In this document: piece after piece, positions 24,863 through 32,988 of the stretch
Layout of the letters: the number at the start of each line of letters is the position of its first letter
How positions within the stretch are numbered: the first letter of the stretch is position 1
Assembly: GCF_003443895.1 (NCBI RefSeq)
Contig: NZ_QQOA01000048.1
Span: forward strand, 1 to 52,835
Source: Paraburkholderia phosphatilytica
GTDB lineage: Bacteria > Pseudomonadota > Gammaproteobacteria > Burkholderiales > Burkholderiaceae
Direction: 5' to 3'
Length of the DNA: 52,835 bases
The notes under the pieces: generated by a model
Databases searched by the model: none
Told to the model about the DNA's origin: nothing
What the model saw: only the letters and a program-made list of their open reading frames with translations
Made by a program: the position numbers and the translations under genes

Positions 24863-25863
24863 AACTCGCGACTTTTGTAACGGACAGCGGTGCGGAACGA
24901 GTCGGCATCGTCCATCCAGAGCGCGGACAGATGATCGATCTGCAGCTTGCCTGTCGCGCCGCGCACGGCGAGCCGCTGCCGGCATTTGCGAACATGCTCG
25001 AGCTGATCCGCGGAGGCGATAGAGCGCTCGACATCGCGCGCGAACTGGACAACCGGCACAGTGGCGGTGAATCCTTTGTCGTACCGCTTGACGCTATCCG
25101 CCTGCGCTCCCCGGTCCCAGTGCCTGAGCAGATCCGCGACTTCTCGACCTTCGATCTGCACATGCGCCAGGCTGGCGCTGCCGTTGCTCGTCTGCGCGCC
25201 GAGCGGCGGGGCGACGATCCTTCCGCATTGCCCACGCCCGGCCAGATATCGCTGCCGCCGGTCTATTTCGAGCAGCCGATCTACTACAAGGCAAACCGCT
25301 TCAATGTGGTCGGTCACGAGCATGAGATTCGCTGGCCCGCGCGAGCGCGACGGCTCGACTACGAGGCGGAATTCGGTGTGTTCATTGGTCGTGCCGGGCG
25401 GGACATCGACGCATGCAATGCACGCGCTCATATTTTCGGCTTCACGATCTTCAACGATTTTTCCGCACGCGATCTGCAGGAACGCGAGATGGAGGGGCCG
25501 TTCGGCCCGGCGAAAGGGAAAGACTTCGATACCGGCAACGCGATCGGACCATGGATCGTCACGGTCGATGAGATTGCCGATCCTTATGATCTGAGCGTCA
25601 CCGTGCGGGTCAACGGCGAACCGTGGTCGCAGGGCTCGACGAAGGACATGCGACATCGGTTCGAACGCATCATCGAGCATGTATCGGCCGACGAGACCTT
25701 GCATGCCGGAGAGTTTCTTGGCTCCGGGACGGTCGGCGGAGGATGCGGGCTTGAACTCGACCGCTGGCTGCGCGACGGCGACGTGGTGGAGATCGAGATC
25801 GACGGCCTCAGCGTGCTGAGAAACCGCGTCGCAAAGCCATCAGATGTTTTTAAATATGCTTGA
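24859..25863 (+). CDS. Fumarylacetoacetate hydrolase (FAH)-family protein
   Basis: Enzyme of 334 residues. The metal ligands of the FAH fold are E169 and E171 in DYEAEFGVFIG and D200 in FNDFSARDLQ. An N-terminal FAA_hydrolase_N-like region precedes the catalytic domain. It hydrolyses a C-C bond in a beta-diketo acid, or acts as decarboxylase or hydratase. GTG start overlapping the upstream stop indicates coupled translation with the cyclase. With the cyclase it would form a short ring-opening and cleavage sequence for a ring-derived intermediate. Confidence 0.9.
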   Translation: MKLATFVTDSGAERVGIVHPERGQMIDLQLACRAAHGEPLPAFANMLELIRGGDRALDIARELDNRHSGGESFVVPLDAIRLRSPVPVPEQIRDFSTFDLHMRQAGAAVARLRAERRGDDPSALPTPGQISLPPVYFEQPIYYKANRFNVVGHEHEIRWPARARRLDYEAEFGVFIGRAGRDIDACNARAHIFGFTIFNDFSARDLQEREMEGPFGPAKGKDFDTGNAIGPWIVTVDEIADPYDLSVTVRVNGEPWSQGSTKDMRHRFERIIEHVSADETLHAGEFLGSGTVGGGCGLELDRWLRDGDVVEIEIDGLSVLRNRVAKPSDVFKYA

Positions 25864-25881
25864 TATATAGGAATACTGATC

Positions 25882-27099
25882 ATGAACAATCGCTGGTTGG
25901 CGCTCGCCCTGCTGTGCGCCAGTGTGTTCCAGTTCACGCTGAACTGGTTCTGCATCGTTCCCGCGTTCCCATCCATTGCACACGAGTACGGGCTGGCGAT
26001 TCCGCAGGTCGCCGCACTGGTTGCGGCGTTCGTCGGCGGGTACGGCGTGTGTCATCTGCCTGCCGGCTGGCTGTCCGCGCGCATCGGCATGCGGGGTGCG
26101 CTGCTCGTGGGCATTGCGATCGAAGCGATGGCATCCATTGCGGGTGCGTCCGTGTCGTCCTACCCGGTGATGCTCGTCACGCGCATCATCGCCGGCGCCG
26201 GGGGGGCGTGTTGTCTAGGGGCCGTCGTCGGGCTCGTCAGCGCATGGTTTCGCGAACAGGAACTGTCGCTCGCGATCGGTCTGACTACGGGCGTTGCGTT
26301 CTCCGTCGGGGCGGCAAGCGGGCTCTATCTGTGGGCGATGGTCGTTGCGGCGATTGGCTGGCGATCTGGCGTCATGGCCGCGGGAGCGGTCGGGCTCTCC
26401 GTCCTTGTGCTGGTTCTGCTGCTTCCAGTCGCGCCGCGCGCGGAAGAGAGCGAGGTTGCCGGTGGTCATCTCGACCTGCGCGCAGTGCGCCGCGTGCTCG
26501 GAAACAGCACGCTTTGGTGGTGGGGACTCAGTATCGTGGGTTCATATGGCGCATTCTTCACGATCGCGCAGCTTCTGCCGATCTACGCGGAGCGCATCCT
26601 GCATTTCTCGCCTACCGAAGGTGGCCGGCTCGGCGCGCTGCTGCTGCTGAGCGGCATTCCCGCGGCGCTGGCGGGCGGCTGGTTGTCCGACCGCTTCGGC
26701 AGGATCAAGCTCCTCATCTGCGGGTCGTTCATTGTCAGTGGGCTGGTGATCGTTGCGCTACCGAAGCTGGATGCCTCCGGCCTTCACGTTGCCGCGATCG
26801 CGATTGGCCTGGTGACGATGGTCGGGCTCACGCCGTGGTTCAGCGTGCCGGCGATGTTTCCCGACCGCATCCCGCTGCACGACGTGCCGGCGGCCTCGGG
26901 CCTGATGCTGTCGCTCGCTGCGCTCGGCGGGTTTGCCGTGCCGCTTGGATTCGGCCACATTGTCGCTGCTTCAGGCTTTCAGGGCGGATGGTGGTTCCTC
27001 GGCGTGGTCGCCATTGCATTCACGCTATTCGGCATTTTCGCCCCCGCTCCACGGCGCGGAGCGGGGATGACGGTCGAGGCCCGCGCGGAAGTTCCATAA
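25882..27099 (+). CDS. MFS transporter
   Basis: Inner-membrane transporter of 405 residues with 12 predicted hydrophobic segments. The loop 2-3 motif is GWLSARIGMRG and its repeat in the second half is GWLSDRFGRIK. It follows the FAH gene by 18 bp with AGGA before the ATG. It is the probable importer of the operon's carboxylate substrate. The family is close to cyanate/NarK-type MFS proteins, but the substrate cannot be read. Confidence 0.9.
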   Translation: MNNRWLALALLCASVFQFTLNWFCIVPAFPSIAHEYGLAIPQVAALVAAFVGGYGVCHLPAGWLSARIGMRGALLVGIAIEAMASIAGASVSSYPVMLVTRIIAGAGGACCLGAVVGLVSAWFREQELSLAIGLTTGVAFSVGAASGLYLWAMVVAAIGWRSGVMAAGAVGLSVLVLVLLLPVAPRAEESEVAGGHLDLRAVRRVLGNSTLWWWGLSIVGSYGAFFTIAQLLPIYAERILHFSPTEGGRLGALLLLSGIPAALAGGWLSDRFGRIKLLICGSFIVSGLVIVALPKLDASGLHVAAIAIGLVTMVGLTPWFSVPAMFPDRIPLHDVPAASGLMLSLAALGGFAVPLGFGHIVAASGFQGGWWFLGVVAIAFTLFGIFAPAPRRGAGMTVEARAEVP

Positions 27100-27193
27100 C
27101 GAGTCCAACGCGTTGCCTGGAAGTCAGTGCGGTACTGCATAGCGAAATCAATTTTTCCGGATTATGTAGTAGTACAAAATAAATAGGGTAAAA

Positions 27194-28243
27194 ATGGAAA
27201 CTCTCGCTCGATCCGTCACCTCGATTCTGGCTGTGCTGTGCATGTTGCCGAATGCTTCCGCATTCGCTCAGTCGAGCGTCTCCCTGTATGGTCAGGCAGA
27301 CGTGTTCGCTGCGGCAACGAAGGAGCCTAGTGCAGCCAATGCATGGGTCGAGGGCGGTGGCGGCATGTCCACCTCTTACTGGGGCGTCAAAGGATTTGAG
27401 GATCTTGGCGGAGACGCCCGGGCGCTGTTCACGCTCGAAAGCTTTTTTCAGCCGCAGAATGGAGCGGCAGGGCGCTATCCGGGCGATGTATTTTTCGCGC
27501 GCAATGCATATGTCGGCATCGAGTCTTCGTATGGAACGTTCACGGCCGGACGGCAAACGACCGATATGTTCGTTGCCACCATCCTGTTCAATCCGTTCGC
27601 CGATTCGTTCACGTTTTCGCCGATCGTGTTGCAGACCTACCTGGGAGAAGGCGGACAGGGTCTTGTCGGCGATACGGGCTGGAGCAACGCCGTCGCCTTT
27701 CACTCACCGCTCTTCAACGGCCTGACAGGCGGCGCGATGTATGCGTTCGGCAACGCAGCCGGCGACGCAGGACTGCATAAGTGGGACGCCCAGCTTCTGT
27801 ACTTCCACGGTCCTTTTTCGGCTACGGTGGATTATCAGTACGTGAACTACAGCGCGGTGGCCGGCGATATCGGTTCCGCCTTGCCTGGTGTTCCGGGCCT
27901 CCAAAGTCAGAGCACGGTCCAGTTCGCCGCGACGTATGACTTCAAGGTCGTCAAGCTGTACGCCCAGTATCTTCACGTCCAGGATCACGTCGAACCAGGC
28001 GGGTTCGGTGTCAGCACAGGTCAGGCGGGGGCAAGCATTCCGCTTGGTTCGGGTACCGTGCTCGCCTCATATGCGTATTCGAAGCGCAGCGGTTCGTCGG
28101 GCGTGCGCCGCCGCACCTGGGCGGTGGGATACGACCTTCCGCTGTCGAAGCACACCGACGTCTATGCCGCCTACCTGTCCGACAGTCTCACCGGACAATC
28201 GACAGGCAATACAGCGGGCATTGGCATCAGAGTGAAGTTCTGA
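27194..28243 (+). CDS. Gram-negative trimeric porin
   Basis: Outer-membrane porin of 349 residues. It has a signal peptide ending ASAFA near residue 25, the mature start QSSVSLYGQADVF, GVKGFEDLGGDARALFTLES in the first third and a C-terminal phenylalanine (GIRVKF). The upstream 94 bp is AT-rich with a TAGTAGTACAAAATAAATAG stretch, so it may have its own promoter as well as read-through from the MFS gene. It is different from the porin at 9088. It probably serves the cyclase/FAH pathway. Confidence 0.93.
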   Translation: METLARSVTSILAVLCMLPNASAFAQSSVSLYGQADVFAAATKEPSAANAWVEGGGGMSTSYWGVKGFEDLGGDARALFTLESFFQPQNGAAGRYPGDVFFARNAYVGIESSYGTFTAGRQTTDMFVATILFNPFADSFTFSPIVLQTYLGEGGQGLVGDTGWSNAVAFHSPLFNGLTGGAMYAFGNAAGDAGLHKWDAQLLYFHGPFSATVDYQYVNYSAVAGDIGSALPGVPGLQSQSTVQFAATYDFKVVKLYAQYLHVQDHVEPGGFGVSTGQAGASIPLGSGTVLASYAYSKRSGSSGVRRRTWAVGYDLPLSKHTDVYAAYLSDSLTGQSTGNTAGIGIRVKF

Positions 28244-28314
28244 GGCGGACGAACGAGGACACGTGGCGCCTGGGTTGGGGGGCTACGCGGAATCCACACC
28301 GATCTCTATTGGCG

Positions 28315-29712
28315 CTACCCGTCACCTGGCGACGAAAACGCCAGCGTGACGGCAAAGCCGCCAGTTTCAGGGAAAGCGAAGACGACTCGCCCGCCGTGCG
28401 CTTTCATCACTTCCTGCACGATCGCGAGCCCAAGGCCCGAGCCTGTGCCGCGCTCGGCCCCATCCTCGCCGAGCCGCTCGAACGGACGCAGCACCATCTC
28501 CCAGTGTTCGCGAGGAATGCCGCGGCCATTGTCCGTCACGGTCAGCGTCACGGCCTCGTGCAGCGACGCGACGCGGACGCCGATCTCGTCGGCCTTGCCG
28601 TGCAGCAGCGCGTTGTGCAGCACATTCGATAGCGCTTCCTGCAGGCTGATCGGATCGCCGGCAATGCAGACCTGCCGCGCGTCGCTTTCGAACGCCACCC
28701 GCACGTCGCGTGCGTCGGCGAGCGGGATGGTGCGACCGAGCACTTCCTTCGCCAGACCGACCAGTTCCACCGGCTGCAGCGGGACGACCTCGGTGCGATG
28801 AGTCACCATCGCGTGATTCAGCAACTGCCCGGTGAGCCGGCCGACGTCCGCGGACGTTGCGCGCAGCGCGTCGAGACGCGCCGCGTAGCGCGCCGGATCG
28901 GTCTCGCTGTCGAGCAGCTCGATCTGTGCGTCGAGTCGCGCGAGCGGTGTGCGCATCTGGTGCGCAGCGTCGGCGATGAAGCGCTGCATGATCGTCATCC
29001 GGTCCGCGAGGCGGCGCAGCAGGCCGTTGATCGCGCCGATGATCGCGTCGATTTCGCTCGGCGTGTCAGCCGCAACTGGGCGCAGGTCGGCGGGATCGCG
29101 CGCGGCGATGATCGTCTCGATCTGCGCGAGCGGGCGCAGGCCGCGCCGGATCGCGAGACCGCTTGCGCCGATCGCGAGCACGCTCATCAGCAGGATCAGC
29201 GTCCACACCTTGAAGCTCATGTCGTTCGTCAACTGCTGCCGGGCGTGCGTCGTCTGCGCGACCGTCACCACGGCCCAGCCCGGCGTGCGTTCCTCCGGCA
29301 TATAGCGGGCGATAACCGCCATCCGGATGCGCTGCTGCTGGTACCTGCCGTTCGCGAACTCGGGACCTTGCCGGCCGGCGACGGCGCTCACCGGGCTCTG
29401 CAGGTCGCCGGAGCCTGCCACCACGACGCCGCGCGAATCGACCACCTTGTAGTAGACGAGGTCGTAACTCGACAGCGTCGACAGCGCGGCCACCGGTGGA
29501 TTGAGCGCGAGCACGCCGCCCTGCACGTAGAGATTCTCCGCGACCTGGATGGCCGCGCCCGCCAGCAGCTGGTCGTAAGCGCGCTCGGACGCGACGCCCG
29601 CGTAGTACCGCGCGATCATCGCGAGCGCCGCCGCGCCCGACGCGACGACCAGCGCGATGAACAGCAGCGTGCGGCCGAACAGCGTCTTCGGGAACCAGTC
29701 AGAGCGTCGCAA
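28315..29712 (-). CDS. Sensor histidine kinase, TctE type
   Basis: Membrane kinase of 465 residues. TM1 is at residues 11-33, a periplasmic domain of the 2CSK_N type follows (about 35-165), TM2 at 169-188, HAMP-like linker, H-box FIADAAHQMRTPLA with H251, and HATPase motifs NVLHNALLHG, DNGRGIP and GTGSGLGLAIV. It phosphorylates the regulator whose gene overlaps it by 14 bp. The start is a TTG; no ATG is available nearby in frame. TctE homologues sense tricarboxylates or other carboxylates, and the neighbouring transporter genes fit a carboxylate signal. Confidence 0.93.
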   Translation of the reverse strand: MRRSDWFPKTLFGRTLLFIALVVASGAAALAMIARYYAGVASERAYDQLLAGAAIQVAENLYVQGGVLALNPPVAALSTLSSYDLVYYKVVDSRGVVVAGSGDLQSPVSAVAGRQGPEFANGRYQQQRIRMAVIARYMPEERTPGWAVVTVAQTTHARQQLTNDMSFKVWTLILLMSVLAIGASGLAIRRGLRPLAQIETIIAARDPADLRPVAADTPSEIDAIIGAINGLLRRLADRMTIMQRFIADAAHQMRTPLARLDAQIELLDSETDPARYAARLDALRATSADVGRLTGQLLNHAMVTHRTEVVPLQPVELVGLAKEVLGRTIPLADARDVRVAFESDARQVCIAGDPISLQEALSNVLHNALLHGKADEIGVRVASLHEAVTLTVTDNGRGIPREHWEMVLRPFERLGEDGAERGTGSGLGLAIVQEVMKAHGGRVVFAFPETGGFAVTLAFSSPGDG

Positions 29713-30364
29713 TCTGATACCCCATGCCGCGCGCGGTGCGAATCTCGACCGAACTGCCTTGCAGCTTCCTGCGTACGCGCGTGACGTATTGCTCGACCGC
29801 GTTTGCGGTCGGCTCGTTGCCGAAGCTGAACAGCTGGTTCAGCAGTTCGTCTTTCGAAAAGATGCGCTGCGGACGGCTGGCGAGGATTTCCAGCAGCGCG
29901 AACTCCTGGCGGGAGAGCGACAGCGGCTTGCCGTCGAGTTCGGCGAGCCGGCTGCTGCGGTCGATCGCGAGGCCGCCGAGCTTGACGAGGTCGTTCGCAT
30001 GGCCGCTGTTGCGGCGAAGGAGCGTTTGCACGCGGGCTTCGAGCTCGCGATAGTCGAACGGCTTGACGAGATAGTCGTCGGCGCCGAGCCCGAGGCCGCT
30101 CACGCGATCGTCGATCGCCGAGCGCGCGGTAACGAGCAGTACGGGCGTCGTGGAGCCCGCGGCGCGCAGGTTACGCAGGATCGCGAAGCCGTCCGTCGTG
30201 GGCAGCATCACGTCGAGCACGACGAGATCGAAACGCTCGACGCGCAGCAGGCTGTTCGCCATTGCGCCGTCCGCTTCCAGATCCACGGCGTGCCCGAGCC
30301 GCGTCAGCCGGCTCTGGATCGCCGCACCGATTTCCGTGTCGTCCTCCACTACCAGAATGCGCAT
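29699..30364 (-). CDS. OmpR-family response regulator, TctD type
   Basis: Regulator of 221 residues. The receiver has D8, D9, phosphoacceptor D51 (VVLDVMLP), T79 and K101 (LVKPFD). A winged-helix Trans_reg_C domain fills the C-terminal half (LSLSRQEFALLEIL, VEQYVTRVRRKL). Start chosen at the ATG with AGGA 8 nt upstream; a TTG eight codons earlier is open. It is upstream of and overlaps the kinase gene. It is divergent from a binding-protein/MFS/receptor operon, its likely target. Confidence 0.94.
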   Translation of the reverse strand: MRILVVEDDTEIGAAIQSRLTRLGHAVDLEADGAMANSLLRVERFDLVVLDVMLPTTDGFAILRNLRAAGSTTPVLLVTARSAIDDRVSGLGLGADDYLVKPFDYRELEARVQTLLRRNSGHANDLVKLGGLAIDRSSRLAELDGKPLSLSRQEFALLEILASRPQRIFSKDELLNQLFSFGNEPTANAVEQYVTRVRRKLQGSSVEIRTARGMGYQIATL

Positions 30365-30457
30365 GGTGCCGTTCCTGCCGATCTTCAATTCGATTGAGGG
30401 TTTCCCCGGGGAGCCGATGTCAGCATTTTCTCAGACTCACTCGATAATCTTGCGAAG

Positions 30458-30470
30458 CATGAGTCATGCG
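30458..30470. promoter_or_regulatory. Palindrome upstream of the orphan binding-protein gene
   Basis: GCATGA-G-TCATGC is a perfect 13-bp palindrome in the 141-bp divergent gap, 36 bp before the binding-protein ATG. It may be a regulator site. OmpR-family regulators usually bind direct repeats, so another factor is possible. Confidence 0.35.
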
Positions 30471-30505
30471 GCGACGACCGCATTATTACCAGAGGAGACC
30501 ACGAC

Positions 30506-31558
30506 ATGCACCAGGGGGAGGGCCGCGGAGGTCATCGCGCAAGGCCTTCGCCGCGCCGCCGCGCGCTGATCGCGGCCGGTCTCGGCGCGGCGCTCGCACC
30601 TGCGCTGGTGCGCTCGTCGAATGCACGAACGGTGCGGATCTCGAAGGGCTATGGCCTGCTGTATCTGCCGCTGCTCGTGATGGAGAAGGCGCGGCTGTTC
30701 GAGCGTCATGCCGCCCGTCACGGGTTGCGCGACGTGAGCGTCGAGTGGGTGCTGCTCGACGGCGGCAATTCGGTCGACGATGCGGTGATGGCCGGCACGC
30801 TCGACTTCGCCGCCGCGGGCGCGCCCGGCTTCATCGAGTTGTGGGCGCGGGCGCGCGGCATTCCGAACGTCGAGGTGATCGGCATCAGCGGGCTTTCGAC
30901 GACGTCGCTGTCGCTCAACACGAACCGGTCGCAGATCGCATCCCTCGGCGACTTCACGCCGTCCGACCGGATCGCGGTGCCGGGCATCCGCACCTCGCTC
31001 TCGGCGGTGGTCCTGCAGATGGTCGCAAGCAAGCTGCTCGGGCCGGGGCATTTCGCGCGGCTCGACTCGATCACCATCAGCCTGCCGCATCCGCAGGCGA
31101 TGCAGGCGCTGCTCCGGCGCGAGAGTGGCGTCACCGCGCACTTCACGTCGCCGCCGTTCTCGACGCTCGAATTGCGGCAGCCGGGCATTCATCGGGTCGT
31201 TGATTCGATCGACGTCCTCGGCCCGCTGACACTCGATGTCGTATTTGCCCCGAAGCGGCTGATCGATGCCGAGCCCGCGCTCGCGACGGCATTCATCGGC
31301 GCGCTCGACGAAGCGAACCGCCTGATCGCTCAGGATCGCAAGGCCGCTGCCGCGATCTATGTTGCTTCGTCGCGCGTCGACGTATCGCGCGACGACGTGA
31401 TGCAGATGCTCGCCGCGCCAGAGACGCGCTTTTCGGTGTGGCCCGACCTGCTGATGGACTACGTCGAATTTCTCTACATGGTCGGCACGATCAAGGCGAA
31501 ACCGCGCACCTGGAACGAGATGTTCGTGACGACGCTCGCCGGCTTCCATCCGACGTAG
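30506..31558 (+). CDS. ABC-type substrate-binding protein (NitT/TauT type), orphan
   Basis: Exported binding protein of 350 residues. A Tat-like signal (SPRRRALIAAGLGAALAPAL, residues 15-34) precedes the mature domain, whose start VRISKGYGLLYLPLLVMEK matches NitT/TauT/SsuA-type proteins (NMT1-like). GAGGAG lies 8 nt before the ATG. No ABC ATPase or permease gene is nearby; an MFS transporter and a chemoreceptor follow instead, and a two-component system is divergent. It may bind a ligand for sensing rather than for ABC uptake, or serve an ABC system elsewhere. Confidence 0.87.
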   Translation: MHQGEGRGGHRARPSPRRRALIAAGLGAALAPALVRSSNARTVRISKGYGLLYLPLLVMEKARLFERHAARHGLRDVSVEWVLLDGGNSVDDAVMAGTLDFAAAGAPGFIELWARARGIPNVEVIGISGLSTTSLSLNTNRSQIASLGDFTPSDRIAVPGIRTSLSAVVLQMVASKLLGPGHFARLDSITISLPHPQAMQALLRRESGVTAHFTSPPFSTLELRQPGIHRVVDSIDVLGPLTLDVVFAPKRLIDAEPALATAFIGALDEANRLIAQDRKAAAAIYVASSRVDVSRDDVMQMLAAPETRFSVWPDLLMDYVEFLYMVGTIKAKPRTWNEMFVTTLAGFHPT

Positions 31559-31664
31559 TGCTTGCGTTACCCCTGAATTTTTCCGTTCGATTTCCTGCTC
31601 GCGCGCTACCACCTGGGCGCAGCAGACTGAACCGTAGAAGACCGAAGCCACTGAGGAGTCTGTA

Positions 31665-32975
31665 GTGAACGCCGCCCCGCACCTTGAATCCCAATCCGCG
31701 AAAGAGCGGCACGTCATGTCGAAGATGGCGCGCCGCCTGATGCCGATTCTCGTCGTGATGTTCCTGATTTCGTTCATCGACCGGCAGAACGTCGGGTTCG
31801 CGAAGCTGCAGATGGTGCACAGTCTGCATATGACCGAGGCCGCGTTCGGTCTCGCTTCTTCGCTGTTCTTCATCGGCTATCTGCTGTTCGAAGTGCCGAG
31901 CACGCTTGCGCTGCATCGCTTCGGCGCGCGCGTGTGGCTCGCGCGAATCATGCTCACGTGGGGCGCGATTACCGTGCTGATGGGCTTCACGACCTCGATG
32001 CAGGTGTTCTGCGGGCTGCGCTTCGCGCTGGGCGTCGCCGAGGCCGGCTTCTATCCGGGCGTGATCTATTACCTGACGCTGTGGTTCCCGCAAAGCTATC
32101 GGGCACGCGTGCTTGGCATCTTCACGCTCGGCAGTGCCCTCGCGAACATGCTGGGCTCGCTCGTGGGCGGCTGGCTGCTGAGCCTGAACGGCGTCTGGGG
32201 CCTCGCGGGCTGGCAGTGGGTGTTCATCGCGACCGGTATTCCCGCCGTGCTGGTCGCCATCGCGGTGTTCAGGCTGCTGCCGGCGTCGTACCGGGAGGCG
32301 CGTTTCCTGAGCGAGGACGAGAAGCAGGTCGTCGCGGCTGCGCTCGAGCGCGAGAAGCCGGAGCACGCGGAACACGCGCAGCCCTGGAAGGCGCTGCTCG
32401 ATCCGCGCGTGATGCTGTTCGCCGCAACCTACATGCTGATGTCGACGTCGCTGTACGGCGTGACCTACTGGCTGCCGACGCTCGTCAAATCGTTCGGCGT
32501 GTCGAGCGGCATGAACGGCATGTTGAGCATGCTGCCCTGGGCACTATCGGTGTTGCTGCTGCTGTACCTGCCGGCGAAGCTGCGCCGCGCGAAGAGCATC
32601 CTGCGGGCGATCGCGATCGTCGCCGCGCTCGGTGCGCTGGGTTTCCTGCTGAGCCTCGTGCTGCCCTCGACGCCGCTGCGCTTCGTCGCGCTCGTGCTGG
32701 GCGGCGCGTGCATTCCGCTGCTGTATCCGTGCTTCTGGTCGATGCCGCCGCGCTACTTCACCGGCGCGCGCGCGGCGGCGAGCGTCGCGGCGATCAATTC
32801 GATCGGCAATCTCGGCGGCTTTTTCAGCCAGAATCTGATGCCGCTCGCCGGCAAGCTCACTGGAACCGCGTTTGGACCGATGATCGTGCCGATCGTCTGT
32901 CTTGCCGTGCTCGGACTGGGCGCCATGACCGCGTGGGTGCGGTCGGAACGCGCGATCGCGGCTGTGGCGGCATGA
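31665..32975 (+). CDS. MFS transporter, anion:cation symporter (ACS) type
   Basis: Membrane transporter of 436 residues with 12 hydrophobic segments. The SFIDRQNVGFAKLQM motif in TM1 and the GVAEAGFYPGVIYYLTLWFP motif are hallmarks of the ACS family (phthalate, tartrate, hexuronate, galactonate permeases). GTG start behind GAGGAG. It lies 106 bp after the binding-protein gene and 13 bp before a chemoreceptor, so it is probably co-transcribed with both. The substrate is likely an organic anion. Confidence 0.93.
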   Translation: MNAAPHLESQSAKERHVMSKMARRLMPILVVMFLISFIDRQNVGFAKLQMVHSLHMTEAAFGLASSLFFIGYLLFEVPSTLALHRFGARVWLARIMLTWGAITVLMGFTTSMQVFCGLRFALGVAEAGFYPGVIYYLTLWFPQSYRARVLGIFTLGSALANMLGSLVGGWLLSLNGVWGLAGWQWVFIATGIPAVLVAIAVFRLLPASYREARFLSEDEKQVVAAALEREKPEHAEHAQPWKALLDPRVMLFAATYMLMSTSLYGVTYWLPTLVKSFGVSSGMNGMLSMLPWALSVLLLLYLPAKLRRAKSILRAIAIVAALGALGFLLSLVLPSTPLRFVALVLGGACIPLLYPCFWSMPPRYFTGARAAASVAAINSIGNLGGFFSQNLMPLAGKLTGTAFGPMIVPIVCLAVLGLGAMTAWVRSERAIAAVAA

Positions 32976-32988
32976 GAGGGCTTCGATC

